From: Butyrivibrio sp.
Lineage (GTDB): Bacteria > Bacillota > Clostridia > Lachnospirales > Lachnospiraceae
Direction of reading: 5' to 3'
NCBI GenBank assembly: GCA_024697425.1
Contig: JAILFT010000150.1
Span: 1-50,953 of the forward strand
DNA length: 50,953 nucleotides
Below the pieces are notes generated by a model. That model did not search any database and was not told where the DNA came from. It saw only the letters and a program-made list of their open reading frames with translations. The translations under genes were made by a program, and so were the position numbers. Below, piece after piece: positions 1 to 8,250 of this stretch; position 1 is the first letter of the stretch, and every line of letters starts with the position of its first letter.

Positions 1-839
1 GCATCGGCAGCCTTCTTGGTGGCATCAATCTCTTTCTGCTTGGATTCTATCTGCTTCTGGAGGGTGGCAATGCTGGCCTGCTGACTCTTGACCTGGGCTG
101 TATAAACCGCAGCATCCTGCTTGGCCTTGGCAAGCTTCACCTCGTAGTCCTCGTACTCTGCCTTGTACTGAGCAAGGAGCTGCTCCATGTACGCCTGCTC
201 CTCCTCAAGCTCATACTGGGAAGCTTCAAGCTCAGCCTTTTCTTCTTCAAGCTGCTGCCCCAGGGCCTCTGCCGCTTCCTTGGCCGCCACAAACTCAGCC
301 AGCTTGATGCGGTCGTACTCGTAAAGTTCCTCAACATACTGCGCCTTATTGAGGGCCTCAGCGTAGCTGGTAGCGGTCAAAAGAAGCTGTACATAAGTGA
401 GGTTACCCTTCTCATACATGAACTTAACTCTGGAAACCATGGCGCCATAGAGGGTCTCCTCCTGGGCTTTGGCCTCCTCATACTCGGCGTTGGTCTCTTC
501 TATCTTAACTGCCTTATCGGCGATGTCCTCTTTGATAAGCTCAATGTCTGTCATCAGCCCGACAATCTCAGCATTGGTGGAATCGATGGCTCCCTGGGTC
601 TCATCCATTCCCTCGGAGGCATCTCCGATACGCCCCTGAGCTTCATTTAACTTGTTCTGGCTGTCTTTCTTCTGATTCTCGGCATCTTTCTTCTGCTTCT
701 CCAGCTCCTTCTCTTCCTGCTCCAGCTTCTTCTGGTTCTCTTTGAGTTCCTCGCTGGTGGTGGCATAAGCCGAAACAGGAGTAAGCGCAAAAAAAGCAAG
801 GGAAAGTATAACGGCTACGACAGAATAAAATCTTCTCAT
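1..839 (-). CDS. Secreted coiled-coil protein, PcsB/NlpC-P60 hydrolase type (3' part outside window)
   Basis: The reading frame opens at an ATG whose complement ends at 839, after an AAGGGGG ribosome binding site, and runs off the window edge without a stop, so about 279 residues are visible. It begins with a signal peptide (MRRFYSVVAVILSLAFF, then APVSAYA-like AxA cleavage region near residue 27). The rest is almost wholly charged heptad-like sequence rich in Glu, Lys, Gln and Ala, with repeated stretches such as KKLEQEEKELEKQKKDAENQ. This is the N-terminal coiled coil typical of PcsB-like and other secreted peptidoglycan hydrolases, whose catalytic domain (NlpC/P60, CHAP or M23) would lie outside the window. 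The catalytic class is therefore unknown. It follows asnS on the same strand and may have its own promoter (see 907-935). Confidence 0.75.
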   Translation of the reverse strand, partial: MRRFYSVVAVILSLAFFALTPVSAYATTSEELKENQKKLEQEEKELEKQKKDAENQKKDSQNKLNEAQGRIGDASEGMDETQGAIDSTNAEIVGLMTDIELIKEDIADKAVKIEETNAEYEEAKAQEETLYGAMVSRVKFMYEKGNLTYVQLLLTATSYAEALNKAQYVEELYEYDRIKLAEFVAAKEAAEALGQQLEEEKAELEASQYELEEEQAYMEQLLAQYKAEYEDYEVKLAKAKQDAAVYTAQVKSQQASIATLQKQIESKQKEIDATKKAAD

Positions 840-906
840 ACCAATACCCCCTTGCTTTTAATCAGACAATAGTTAGTATTTATAGTTCCTTCGAACTACT
901 ATATCT

Positions 907-935
907 AGTATAACATTATAACTCACAGTTTCCAA
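907..935 (-). promoter_or_regulatory. Candidate sigma-A promoter for the secreted coiled-coil gene
   Basis: On the minus strand TTGGAA (complement of 930-935) is followed after 17 bases by TATACT (complement of 907-912). The -35 box lies in the last codons of asnS and the start codon is about 70 bases downstream. A short hairpin (TAGTTC, CTTC loop, GAACTA) lies in the leader. Seen by eye only. Confidence 0.4.
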
Positions 936-2307
936 CAGTTCTGGGGAATGACTCAACATCTCTGATGTTGCTCATACCTGTGAGATACATTACGCATCTC
1001 TCAAATCCAAGACCGAATCCGGAGTGACGAACGCTTCCGTACTTACGAAGGTCAAGATAGAACTTGTAGTCCTCCTTCTTAAGTCCCAGCTCATCCATAC
1101 GCTTCTCAAGCTTCTCAAGGTCATCCTCTCTCTGGCTTCCACCTACGATCTCACCGATTCCGGGAACCAGACAGTCAGCTGCAGCAACGGTCTTGCCGTC
1201 CTCGTTGAGCTTCATGTAGAAAGCCTTGATCTCCTTGGGATAATCTGTAACGAATACAGGTCTCTTGAACACTTCCTCTGTGAGGTATCTCTCGTGCTCA
1301 GTCTGAAGATCTGCGCCCCAGCTTACCTTGTAATCAAACTTGTCATTGTGCTTCTCAAGGATCTCAACCGCCTCTGTATAAGAGATACGGCCAAACTCAC
1401 TGTTTGCAACATTCTCAAGCCTCTCGATAAGTCCCTTGTCCACGAACTGGTTAAAGAACTCCATCTCCTCAGGGCAGTGCTCCAGAACATACTTGATAAC
1501 ATACTTGAGCATAGCCTCTGCTGTGTCGCAGTCATCCTTAAGATCCGCGAAGCACATCTCAGGCTCGATCATCCAGAACTCAGCAGCATGTCTTGTGGTG
1601 TTGGAGTTCTCTGCTCTGAAAGTAGGTCCAAAGGTATAAACGTTCTTGAACGCAAAAGCATAGGTCTCAACGTTCAGCTGTCCGCTTACGGTAAGGTTAA
1701 CGGGCTTTCCGAAGAAGTCCTTGGAGTAATCAACTGCACCTTCCTCAGTTTTGGGAACATTGTTGAGGTCCATGGTAGTTACCTGGAACATCTCTCCAGC
1801 ACCTTCACAGTCACTTCCTGTGATAAGAGGTGTGTGTACATATACGAAGCCTCTATCCTGGAAGAAAGAGTGAATGGCGAATGCCGCAACGCTTCTTACT
1901 CTGAATACAGCCTCAAAGGTGTTTGTCCTTGCGCGAAGGTGAGGAAGTGTCCTCAAAAACTCAAGGCTGTGTCTCTTGGGCTGAAGAGGATAATCCTCTG
2001 TTGAAGGTCCCTCGATCTCAATCTTGTCTGCCTGCATCTCAAAGGGCTGCTTGGCCTCAGGGGTTGCAACAATCTTACCTGTGGCAATAATTGCTGCGCC
2101 TACGTTCAGCTTGCTGATGGCTGTGAAGTTGTCCAGCGCATCTGTATATACGACCTGCAGAGGCTTAAAAAAAGTACCGTCATTGAGTACAATGAATCCG
2201 ATAGTCTTTGAATCTCTGATGTTTCTGATCCAGCCTCCAACTGTTACTGTCTGTCCCGCAAATTCTTCCGGTTTGGTAAAAAGAGCTTTGATATCTGTAA
2301 GTTCCAT
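916..2307 (-). CDS. asnS: Asparaginyl-tRNA synthetase
   Basis: Class IIb aminoacyl-tRNA synthetase that charges tRNA-Asn in the cytoplasm. The 463 residues match the usual length of bacterial AsnS. An N-terminal OB-fold anticodon-binding domain (about residues 15-100, [14 protein letters not shown]) precedes the catalytic domain. Motif 2 is seen as [21 protein letters not shown]; the EFWMIEPE form favours AsnS over AspS. Motif 3 is seen near the C-terminus ([15 protein letters not shown], then [10 protein letters not shown]). The start has an AGGAGGGG-type site just upstream (complement of cccctcctg near 2315). It lies 22 bases downstream of the trigger-factor-like lipoprotein gene on the same strand, so the two may be cotranscribed. 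Confidence 0.97.
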   Translation of the reverse strand: MELTDIKALFTKPEEFAGQTVTVGGWIRNIRDSKTIGFIVLNDGTFFKPLQVVYTDALDNFTAISKLNVGAAIIATGKIVATPEAKQPFEMQADKIEIEGPSTEDYPLQPKRHSLEFLRTLPHLRARTNTFEAVFRVRSVAAFAIHSFFQDRGFVYVHTPLITGSDCEGAGEMFQVTTMDLNNVPKTEEGAVDYSKDFFGKPVNLTVSGQLNVETYAFAFKNVYTFGPTFRAENSNTTRHAAEFWMIEPEMCFADLKDDCDTAEAMLKYVIKYVLEHCPEEMEFFNQFVDKGLIERLENVANSEFGRISYTEAVEILEKHNDKFDYKVSWGADLQTEHERYLTEEVFKRPVFVTDYPKEIKAFYMKLNEDGKTVAAADCLVPGIGEIVGGSQREDDLEKLEKRMDELGLKKEDYKFYLDLRKYGSVRHSGFGLGFERCVMYLTGMSNIRDVESFPRTVGNCEL

Positions 2308-2329
2308 GAAACACCCCTCCTGTTATATG

Positions 2330-3535
2330 TTAGTTGGTCTCAACCACGTTTGCGTTTTCTGTAAGGAAATCCACAACCTTCTGGCTCATAAGGCCCTCTC
2401 TGTAGATCTCCATTTCAAGTGAAGCCTTGTACTCTTCAAAAGTGCTGTATGCTGTAGTAGCTGCATTGTCATAAGCGTTATGCAGATACTCATCAATATC
2501 CTCGTCGGTAACCTCAATGCCTTCCTTGTCTGCGATGGCCTGAAGCATCATGAACTGCTTGGTAGTCTGGTCAACCATATTCTTGATGTAATCCTGTGCT
2601 TCGCCAGCAATTCCGTTGTTCTGCATTGTCATGGTAACGAACTCATCTGCTGTAAGCTGTGTACCTGTAGAAGCGGCATAAAGCTGTGTGTAATAATTGA
2701 TGGCTTCGTACTGCTGCTTGTAATATCTGTTATAGAGCTTCTCGGGAATCTCATTAAATGTGGTGTTGTTCATAACAGTCTCAAGAACGGTATTCTGAAT
2801 TGTATCTTCTCTTGTTGACTGTGCATCCTGTGTAAGCTGTTCCTTCAGATGGTTCTTGAATCCTTCAAGATCGGTAACACCTTCAAGATTTTTGGAAGCA
2901 ACCCACTCATCGGAAGGCTCTGCCTCTGCGGTCTGGATTCCGTTAACGGTTACGGTAAAGACAACATCCTTGCCGGCAAGCTCAGCTGCGCCGTAATTCT
3001 CAGGGAAAGTAAGATTGAGGTCCACTGTATCTCCGATATTAACTCCGATAAGTCCGTCCTCAAATCCATCGATGTAGCTGTGTGAACCGATGGTAAGTGA
3101 AGCACCCTGCGCTGTTCCGCCCTGGAAAGCCTCCTGTGTATCGGCATACTTGCCAACATAATCGATATTGACTGTATCTCCGCTCTCAACTGCTCTGTCT
3201 GTAACATCAACCATCATGGGGTCCTGAGCATACACACTTGCAAGCTTGCTCTCAACATCCTCGTCGGTGATCTCCACAGTGGTAACCTCTGCGGTAACAC
3301 CCTTGTACTCACCAAGAGTCAGGCAGGTCTCAAGATCTGTGTCCAAAAGAGTCTGAGTCTCAAGGGTTGACAGATCAACATCTGTCCCGGTCTGGGTAGC
3401 ACTTTCCGCATCAGCTGCTTCTGTAGCTACGGCCGATGCCTCCTCACTGCTGTTATCATTTGCCTTATCTCCGCACGCTGTAAGAAGAGCTGCTGCCGAA
3501 ACAAATGCAACAAATAGCGTTAAATTCTTTTTCAT
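2330..3535 (-). CDS. Trigger-factor-like FKBP peptidyl-prolyl isomerase, lipoprotein
   Basis: Starts at MKKNLTLF (ATG ending at 3535) after AGAAGGAG; a start seven codons earlier lacks a good site. A signal peptide ends in a lipobox (LTAC, Cys about residue 21), followed by a Ser/Glu/Ala-rich linker, so the mature protein should be anchored outside the membrane. The middle holds an FKBP/trigger-factor PPIase domain (about residues 145-235: SGDTVNIDYVGKY, IGSHSYIDGFEDGLIG, LNLTFPENYG). An alpha-helical C-terminal part (about 245-400) resembles the trigger factor C-terminal chaperone arms. The ribosome-binding N-terminal domain of true trigger factor is replaced by the lipoprotein leader. It is probably an extracytoplasmic folding factor, comparable in role but not in fold to PrsA. 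Upstream of asnS on the same strand. Confidence 0.85.
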   Translation of the reverse strand: MKKNLTLFVAFVSAAALLTACGDKANDNSSEEASAVATEAADAESATQTGTDVDLSTLETQTLLDTDLETCLTLGEYKGVTAEVTTVEITDEDVESKLASVYAQDPMMVDVTDRAVESGDTVNIDYVGKYADTQEAFQGGTAQGASLTIGSHSYIDGFEDGLIGVNIGDTVDLNLTFPENYGAAELAGKDVVFTVTVNGIQTAEAEPSDEWVASKNLEGVTDLEGFKNHLKEQLTQDAQSTREDTIQNTVLETVMNNTTFNEIPEKLYNRYYKQQYEAINYYTQLYAASTGTQLTADEFVTMTMQNNGIAGEAQDYIKNMVDQTTKQFMMLQAIADKEGIEVTDEDIDEYLHNAYDNAATTAYSTFEEYKASLEMEIYREGLMSQKVVDFLTENANVVETN

Positions 3536-3601
3536 AATAATACTCCTTCTAAACAATATTTTTTATACTACCACACTCTTCCTTCTTATTAAAGTATTTT
3601 A

Positions 3602-3630
3602 TTGCCTAACAAAGTAAACAATGCTAAAAT
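3602..3630 (+). promoter_or_regulatory. Candidate promoter for the small membrane protein gene
   Basis: TTGCCT (3602-3607) and TAAAAT (3625-3630) are separated by exactly 17 bases. A perfect 16-bp palindrome TACCACTTAAGTGGTA lies at 3638-3653, at about the transcription start, followed by GGAGG and the start codon at 3683. Called by eye. Confidence 0.45.
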
Positions 3631-3682
3631 AGGTTGTTACCACTTAAGTGGTACAAGAGATTTTTTGGAGGTATTTTTTTCT

Positions 3683-4156
3683 ATGAACCCGGTACTTATT
3701 ACTTTGATCGTGGTAGCCGTAGTTCTGGCAGCCGCCGCTGTCGCTCTTTATTTCTTCGGCAAAAGAGCTCAGAAGAAGCAGGCAGAGCAGCAGGAACAGC
3801 TGGATGCAATGAAGCAGACCGTTACCATGCTGATCATTGACAAGAAGCGCATGAAGCTCAAGGAAGCCGGTCTTCCTCAGGCGGTGATCGACCAGACACC
3901 CAAGCTCCTTCGTGGTTCCAAACTCCCTATCCTCAAGGTAAGAGTTGGGAACAGAGTTATGAGCCTTATCTGCGACGAGAAGATCTTCGATTCCGTTCCG
4001 GTCAAGAAAGAAGTCAAGGCTTCTGTAAGCGGTATCTACGTAACAGAGGTTAAGGGACTTCGCGGCAAAGCTCCTGTTCAGGAAAAGAAAAAGGGCTTCT
4101 TCAAGAACCTTGTTGAGAAGGCCCAGGAAAAAGCCGGCGCTAAATCGATCAAATAA
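3683..4156 (+). CDS. Conserved single-span membrane protein of unknown function
   Basis: Starts at MNPVLITLI (ATG 3683) behind GGAGG; an in-frame ATG at 3602 would add 27 residues but overlaps the candidate promoter. The 157-residue product has one N-terminal membrane span (residues 4-26, LITLIVVAVVLAAAAVALYFF), then a basic and Gln-rich coiled segment (KRAQKKQAEQQEQLDAMKQ), then a compact region with beta-type character (KVRVGNRVMSLICDEKIFD, VKASVSGIYVTEVKGLRGK) and a lysine-rich tail. The topology is probably N-out with a cytoplasmic domain. I do not recognise a named family. It stands alone between two minus-strand genes and has its own promoter and terminator. Confidence 0.8.
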   Translation: MNPVLITLIVVAVVLAAAAVALYFFGKRAQKKQAEQQEQLDAMKQTVTMLIIDKKRMKLKEAGLPQAVIDQTPKLLRGSKLPILKVRVGNRVMSLICDEKIFDSVPVKKEVKASVSGIYVTEVKGLRGKAPVQEKKKGFFKNLVEKAQEKAGAKSIK

Positions 4157-4174
4157 CTTAATATCGACAAGAAA

Positions 4175-4206
4175 CGGAGACAGGTCATCCTGCCTCCGTA
4201 TTTTTT
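4175..4206 (+). terminator. Rho-independent terminator of the small membrane protein gene
   Basis: A ten-bp stem with one mismatch (CGGAGACAGG / CCTGCCTCCG), a four-base loop, then TATTTTTT. The stop codon of the convergent DUF1934 gene (complement of 4185-4187) lies in the loop. Confidence 0.75.
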
Positions 4207-4637
4207 ATGTCCAAAACCACCATTGAGCTTGAGATGACCTGACCGTCGATCTCCAGATCGTACTCCGTCACCACTTTCATCTCTTCTTCATTTATACCCA
4301 CATTAAAATCGAAGCTGTTGGTTCGAACTTTCATCTTCATTGATCCGTAGGGTGTCACATATTCCGTGTCATACTCCATATCGTCCCCGAAAGCCAGCCT
4401 TGAACTGGTGGCTCCGCTGCGCACTATCTCCATGGTATTGCCCCCGGGAGCAATGAGAACCCTGTTGTGGACCTTCATGCTCTCGTGCCCAGTGTCCATG
4501 TCCGAGTCATATTCAACCACCCGACTTCCGTCCGCAAGAAGCTTAAAGCTTCCGATGTGTGTCGATTCCACCTTCTCAGTAGGTTCACCTTCCCGGGCGT
4601 GTATTCCGGTCACATTAACCTCTACATTACTGTTCAT
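4185..4637 (-). CDS. DUF1934 (YwiB-like) calycin-fold protein
   Basis: The 150-residue product matches the DUF1934/YwiB family in length and pattern: alternating beta strands (NVEVNVTGIHA, THIGSFKLLADGSRVVEYDSD, NTMEIVRSGATSSRLAFGDDMEYDTEYVTPYGSMKMKVRT) and a C-terminal strand pair (MKVVTEYDLEIDGQVISSSMVVLDI). Family members are small cytoplasmic beta-barrels of unknown function, often near tRNA synthetase or cell-envelope genes. It lies 13 bases downstream of ispE on the same strand, so it is probably the second gene of an ispE operon. Its stop codon sits inside the terminator of the convergent plus-strand gene. Confidence 0.85.
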   Translation of the reverse strand: MNSNVEVNVTGIHAREGEPTEKVESTHIGSFKLLADGSRVVEYDSDMDTGHESMKVHNRVLIAPGGNTMEIVRSGATSSRLAFGDDMEYDTEYVTPYGSMKMKVRTNSFDFNVGINEEEMKVVTEYDLEIDGQVISSSMVVLDIKNTEAG

Positions 4638-4650
4638 AGGCCACCTTCTC

Positions 4651-5520
4651 TCACAAGTTGGGATTTATCGGTCTTGTTAAAAAGAGCTCCGGCGCAAGTC
4701 CGCTCTTTCTAACGGCTTCCATTCCTTCCCCAGCCTTTTTCTCATCCTCGTAAATTCCGAATACCGTGGGACCGCTTCCTGTCATAAATGCTCCAATGGC
4801 CCCATTATCCAGAAGAATCTTTTCTATATCCTTTATGACCGTGTGCTCACCTGTAGTAACCGGCTCAAGCACATTGTCTATAAGAGCGCACATGCCTTTT
4901 ATATCCCCGGCTTCAATAGCATTCCGTATGCCGTCAATATCCGGGTGGCTTACGAAGGTGCTGCTGTCCAGCTCCTTATATACCCAGGCCGTTGACACAT
5001 CTATTCCCGGCTTTGCGATAACTATGGCGCAGTCCGCAAGGTCTTTTAACGGGGTAAGAACTTCACCTATGCCCTCGGAAAGCGCCGTGCCTCCCACAAT
5101 GCAGTAGGGAATATCAGCTCCCAGCTTAACGGAAAGGGCGCACATCTCGTCCCGGCTCATGCCAAGGTTCCACAGCTCATTCAGAGCATAATAGGCAGCT
5201 GCTCCGTCAGTACTTCCGCCGGCCATGCCTGCTGCCGCCGGGATGATCTTCTCCAGAGTAATGTCTGCTCCGGCAGCTACGCCATACTCCACCTTAAGCT
5301 GCTGCGCTACCTTGCAGATGAGGTTTCGTGCGTCTGTGGGGATCCCCTCCTTAGAACAGCTAAGGTTTATCTCTCCTGTGTCGTTTTTTCTGAAGGTCAG
5401 AGTATCGTATATATCTATGTTCTGCATTATCATACGGACAAGATGATAGCCATCATCACGCTTTCCGGTCACATCGAGTCCCAGATTTATCTTGGCGTAA
5501 GCTTTTCTGGTCACTTCCAT
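4651..5520 (-). CDS. ispE: 4-diphosphocytidyl-2-C-methyl-D-erythritol kinase
   Basis: GHMP-family kinase that phosphorylates CDP-ME at the 2-hydroxyl in the MEP isoprenoid pathway, in the cytoplasm. The family N-terminus is clear (RKAYAKINLGLDVTGKRDDGYHLV), followed by the phosphate-binding GHMP motif (PAAAGMAGGSTDGAAAY, about residue 95) and the C-terminal glycine-rich motif (GAFMTGSGPTVFG). I chose MEVTRKAYAKINL as the start because it gives 289 residues, the usual length, with GGAG twelve bases upstream; an in-frame ATG at 5574 would add 18 residues that family members lack and has no ribosome binding site. Upstream of the DUF1934 gene. Confidence 0.93.
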   Translation of the reverse strand: MEVTRKAYAKINLGLDVTGKRDDGYHLVRMIMQNIDIYDTLTFRKNDTGEINLSCSKEGIPTDARNLICKVAQQLKVEYGVAAGADITLEKIIPAAAGMAGGSTDGAAAYYALNELWNLGMSRDEMCALSVKLGADIPYCIVGGTALSEGIGEVLTPLKDLADCAIVIAKPGIDVSTAWVYKELDSSTFVSHPDIDGIRNAIEAGDIKGMCALIDNVLEPVTTGEHTVIKDIEKILLDNGAIGAFMTGSGPTVFGIYEDEKKAGEGMEAVRKSGLAPELFLTRPINPNL

Positions 5521-5632
5521 CTCTAAAAACCGCTCCACTTCTGTCTTTTTTCCAATTAACATCTTCTCACCCATACGTAATCATTACAAGAAAAAAAGTC
5601 CTAAAAAATTGAAAAATATTTATATTTACCTC

Positions 5633-5659
5633 TAAAGTTTTTTGAAAATCAGCCGACAA
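5633..5659 (+). promoter_or_regulatory. Sigma-28 (SigD/FliA) type promoter
   Basis: TAAA (5633-5636) is followed after exactly 15 bases by GCCGACAA (5652-5659). The sigma-28 consensus is TAAA-N15-GCCGATAA, so there is one mismatch. The start codon at 5735 lies about 70 bases downstream behind AAAGGAG. No equally good sigma-A promoter is seen here. Confidence 0.65.
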
Positions 5660-5734
5660 ACAGATTAGGTACACTATAGTTTCGTTTCAAGCGCGGTCCA
5701 ACTTTAGTTAACCTGTGCGGAAAAGGAGTTCTAT

Positions 5735-6355
5735 ATGGGCGTAAACGGAGTTACCGAGGTTACTAACAACATCGCAACCACCTATACTTCAACGATCAAT
5801 GCTCCTGTCGAAGACAAGAAGAAAGATTCTGAGGTAAAGGTAAAAGCGGAAGCCGCTGCTGTGTACGAGAAATCTGAAGAGACCTCTGACAAGTCGTCTA
5901 AGGTTTCAACCAAGGAAGCTGACAGAAAGAAGATCATCCAACAGCTCAAAGCCGATGATGCAATGCGCCAGCAACAGCTTGTTGACATCGTTCACAAAAT
6001 GATGGGCAAGCAGGTTAAAGCATTTGGTATGGCTAACAGTGATGATGATTCCATCTGGAAGTTCCTGGCGAAAGGTGATTTTACTGTAGACGCAGCGACC
6101 AAGGCGCAGGCTCAGGAAGACATATCCGAGAACGGATACTGGGGCGTTAAGCAGACCTCAGAGAGAATCCTGGACTTTGCAAAAGCTCTGGCAGGTGACG
6201 ATCCTGAAAAACTGGAGAAAATGCGCGCCGCTTTCGAAAAAGGCTATGCGCAGGCTGAGAAGACCTGGGGCGGAGAGCTACCGGAGATCTCAAAGCAGAC
6301 CTACGGCGCCGTCATGAAAGGATTTGACGAGCTGACCGGCAAAACTGAGGCCTAA
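5735..6355 (+). CDS. Protein of unknown function with a motility-type promoter
   Basis: ATG follows AAAAGGAG with good spacing. The 206-residue product has no signal peptide or membrane span. Its first 80 residues are low-complexity and rich in Lys, Glu, Ser, Thr and Val; the rest is helical with conserved-looking blocks (IIQQLKADDAMRQQQLVDIV, FTVDAATKAQAQEDISENGY, YWGVKQTSERILDFAKALAG, FEKGYAQAEKTWGGELPEIS). I do not recognise a named domain. The MGVNGVTEV start recalls the N-termini of small flagellar and FlgM-like proteins, but that is only a resemblance. The sigma-28 promoter upstream suggests expression with flagellar genes. It is a single-gene unit ended by a strong terminator. Confidence 0.8.
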   Translation: MGVNGVTEVTNNIATTYTSTINAPVEDKKKDSEVKVKAEAAAVYEKSEETSDKSSKVSTKEADRKKIIQQLKADDAMRQQQLVDIVHKMMGKQVKAFGMANSDDDSIWKFLAKGDFTVDAATKAQAQEDISENGYWGVKQTSERILDFAKALAGDDPEKLEKMRAAFEKGYAQAEKTWGGELPEISKQTYGAVMKGFDELTGKTEA

Positions 6356-6379
6356 GACCGCAACCGTTGCTAGTAACGA

Positions 6380-6415
6380 AGAAGAGGATGTACCCTAAAA
6401 AGTACATCCTCTTTT
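6380..6415 (+). terminator. Strong terminator after the sigma-28-driven gene, probably bidirectional
   Basis: A twelve-bp perfect stem (AAGAGGATGTAC / GTACATCCTCTT) around an eight-base A-rich loop, ending in TTTT. On the other strand the hairpin is followed by TTC-rich sequence, so it may also stop pyrD transcripts. Confidence 0.8.
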
Positions 6416-6462
6416 CATATATCTTTTCATATATCTTCTTATATTCTCTTAGGATCTTTTCC

Positions 6463-7362
6463 TTACACGATTCCCCGAAGCTCATTGATATCCTTAACTC
6501 CATACTGCTTCATGTAGGACTCGATCCCCTCGATGACATTGACCGTGGTATACGGGTCGTGGAAATTCATGGCGCCCACAGCCACTGCTGTTGCACCGGC
6601 CATTATGAATTCGATGGCATCCTCAGCATTGGCAATGCCGCCCATTCCGATAACCGGAATACTTACCGCATGTGAAGCCTCATAGACCATACGCACCGCA
6701 ACCGGCTTAATTGCAGGGCCTGACAGGCCTCCGGTCTTATTGGCCAGAGCGAACTTCCTCTTGTGGATATCTATCTTCATTCCCGTGATTGTATTAATAA
6801 GTGATATGGCATCCGCACCTGCTGCCTCTGCCGCCTTCGCCATCTCCGCAATGTTGGTGACGTTGGGACTGAGTTTCATAATCACAGGCTGCTTTGCGAT
6901 CTTCTTGATCTCACTGGTTATATCAAAAAGAGCTGACACCTTCTGGCCAAAGGCAATGGCACCCTCTTTGACGTTGGGGCAGGAGACGTTGATCTCCAGC
7001 ATATCCACCGCCTGATCGGACAGCTTCTCCACCACATCCAGATAGTCATTTACGCTCTTTCCGCAGACATTGACTATGACCTTAGTGTCATACTTTTTCA
7101 AAAACTCCAGGTCTCTTTCTATAAATACATCTATTCCCGGGTTCTGGAGGCCGATGGCGTTAAGCATCCCACCGTAAACTTCCGTAACTCTCGGCGTGGG
7201 ATTACCCTCCCAGGGCACATTGGCAACCCCCTTGGTCACTACGGCTCCCAGTCTGTTCAGATCCACAAAGTCCGAGTATTCCATGCCGGACCCGAAGGTT
7301 CCGGACGCGGTCATAACCGGGTTTTTAAATTTTATTCCTGCTATCTCTACTGCTGTATTCAA
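6463..7362 (-). CDS. pyrD: Dihydroorotate dehydrogenase, class 1B catalytic subunit
   Basis: FMN enzyme that oxidises dihydroorotate to orotate in pyrimidine synthesis; class 1B forms use NAD+ through the PyrK subunit. The 299 residues match PyrDB. The N-terminal GIKFKNPVMTASGTFGSG, the catalytic cysteine loop (INVSCPNVKEG, Cys about residue 128), MKLSPNVTNI and the C-terminal phosphate-binding segment (PVIGMGGIANAEDAIEFIMAGATAVAVG) are all present. The use of Cys rather than Ser as catalytic base marks class 1. Last gene of pyrC-pyrK-pyrD; it starts 27 bases after pyrK. Confidence 0.97.
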   Translation of the reverse strand: MNTAVEIAGIKFKNPVMTASGTFGSGMEYSDFVDLNRLGAVVTKGVANVPWEGNPTPRVTEVYGGMLNAIGLQNPGIDVFIERDLEFLKKYDTKVIVNVCGKSVNDYLDVVEKLSDQAVDMLEINVSCPNVKEGAIAFGQKVSALFDITSEIKKIAKQPVIMKLSPNVTNIAEMAKAAEAAGADAISLINTITGMKIDIHKRKFALANKTGGLSGPAIKPVAVRMVYEASHAVSIPVIGMGGIANAEDAIEFIMAGATAVAVGAMNFHDPYTTVNVIEGIESYMKQYGVKDINELRGIV

Positions 7363-7389
7363 GGCTTTTCCTCCGCTATCAGTTTATGC

Positions 7390-8184
7390 TCAAAAGTCAA
7401 GGTCATCCGCATCAAACACCGGTCCCTCGGTGCAGATCCTGGCGTTCTTTACATGTGAATGCTCATCGACCTTGGTGGTCCTGCACACGCATCCCAGGCA
7501 GGCTCCCACTCCGCAGGCCATCCTCTCCTCCAGTGACAGATATGCCTTTATTCCGTTCGCCCCGGCAAAAGACTTTATGGCCTTCAGCATGGGCATCGGC
7601 CCGCAGGCAAAAATCACATCCGCGCAAATCGCCTCAGCTTTCATGGCATCCAGGACATTTCCCTTTGTTCCTGCGCTTCCGTCCTCCGTGGCAATATGAA
7701 GGTCCGAAACCTTCTCAAACTCTTCGGACAAAAAAGTCTGCGAATCCCGGTAGCCCATGACTGCCGTAACTGACTGCGGTGCTTCTTTTCCCGTCATCTT
7801 TGAAAGTCTCTTTGCGGTCTCAAGAAGTGGCGGAACTCCTATACCGCCGCCCATGACAACAGCTCTTTTCCCGGCTGCTGCCTCGAGAGGAAATCCGTTT
7901 CCCAGAACTCCCAGTATGCTCATGTTATCCCCGGGCTGATACAGCGTAAACTCTGCGGTTCCGCTTCCTACAACTCTGTACACCAGCCTTATGGCGGTCT
8001 TTGCCGCATCCACTTCGCAGATGCTTATGGGCCTTGGCAAAAGAGTCGCCTTCCCCACCGGGTATACTCCCACAAACTGCCCCGGCTTCGCATCCCTGGC
8101 CAGTTCCGTCTCAAGCCAAAGATCGTAGATGCCTTCAGCAAGGATTTTCTGGCTTACAACTAATGCTTCTGTCTTTTTCTTCAT
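7390..8184 (-). CDS. pyrK: Dihydroorotate dehydrogenase electron transfer subunit
   Basis: FAD and [2Fe-2S] subunit of the class 1B enzyme, passing electrons from PyrD to NAD+. The ferredoxin-reductase-like fold shows the FAD motif (LLPRPISICEVD, about residue 50), the nucleotide-binding glycine-rich segment (MGGGIGVPPLLETAKRL) and the iron-sulfur cysteines near the C-terminus (CGVGACLGCVC, then a later Cys in ARICTEG). The 264 residues are the usual length. It sits between pyrC and pyrD, as expected for a coexpressed complex. Confidence 0.96.
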   Translation of the reverse strand: MKKKTEALVVSQKILAEGIYDLWLETELARDAKPGQFVGVYPVGKATLLPRPISICEVDAAKTAIRLVYRVVGSGTAEFTLYQPGDNMSILGVLGNGFPLEAAAGKRAVVMGGGIGVPPLLETAKRLSKMTGKEAPQSVTAVMGYRDSQTFLSEEFEKVSDLHIATEDGSAGTKGNVLDAMKAEAICADVIFACGPMPMLKAIKSFAGANGIKAYLSLEERMACGVGACLGCVCRTTKVDEHSHVKNARICTEGPVFDADDLDF

Positions 8185-8250
8185 CCGATGCTCTCCCTTT
8201 TATCTGTATCATGAAACCCGCGTATACGGGCATCTGTGCCGCATAAAAAC

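Noticed and set aside
1024-2004. Long plus-strand open frame of 326 codons opposite asnS
   Set aside because: Antisense to a clear asnS gene; the product has no recognisable domain, no ribosome binding site is seen, and long antisense frames are common in this composition.
5642-5675. Sigma-A promoter TTGAAA...TACACT upstream of the 206-residue gene
   Set aside because: The spacer would be 22 bases, too long; the sigma-28 match in the same place is much better.
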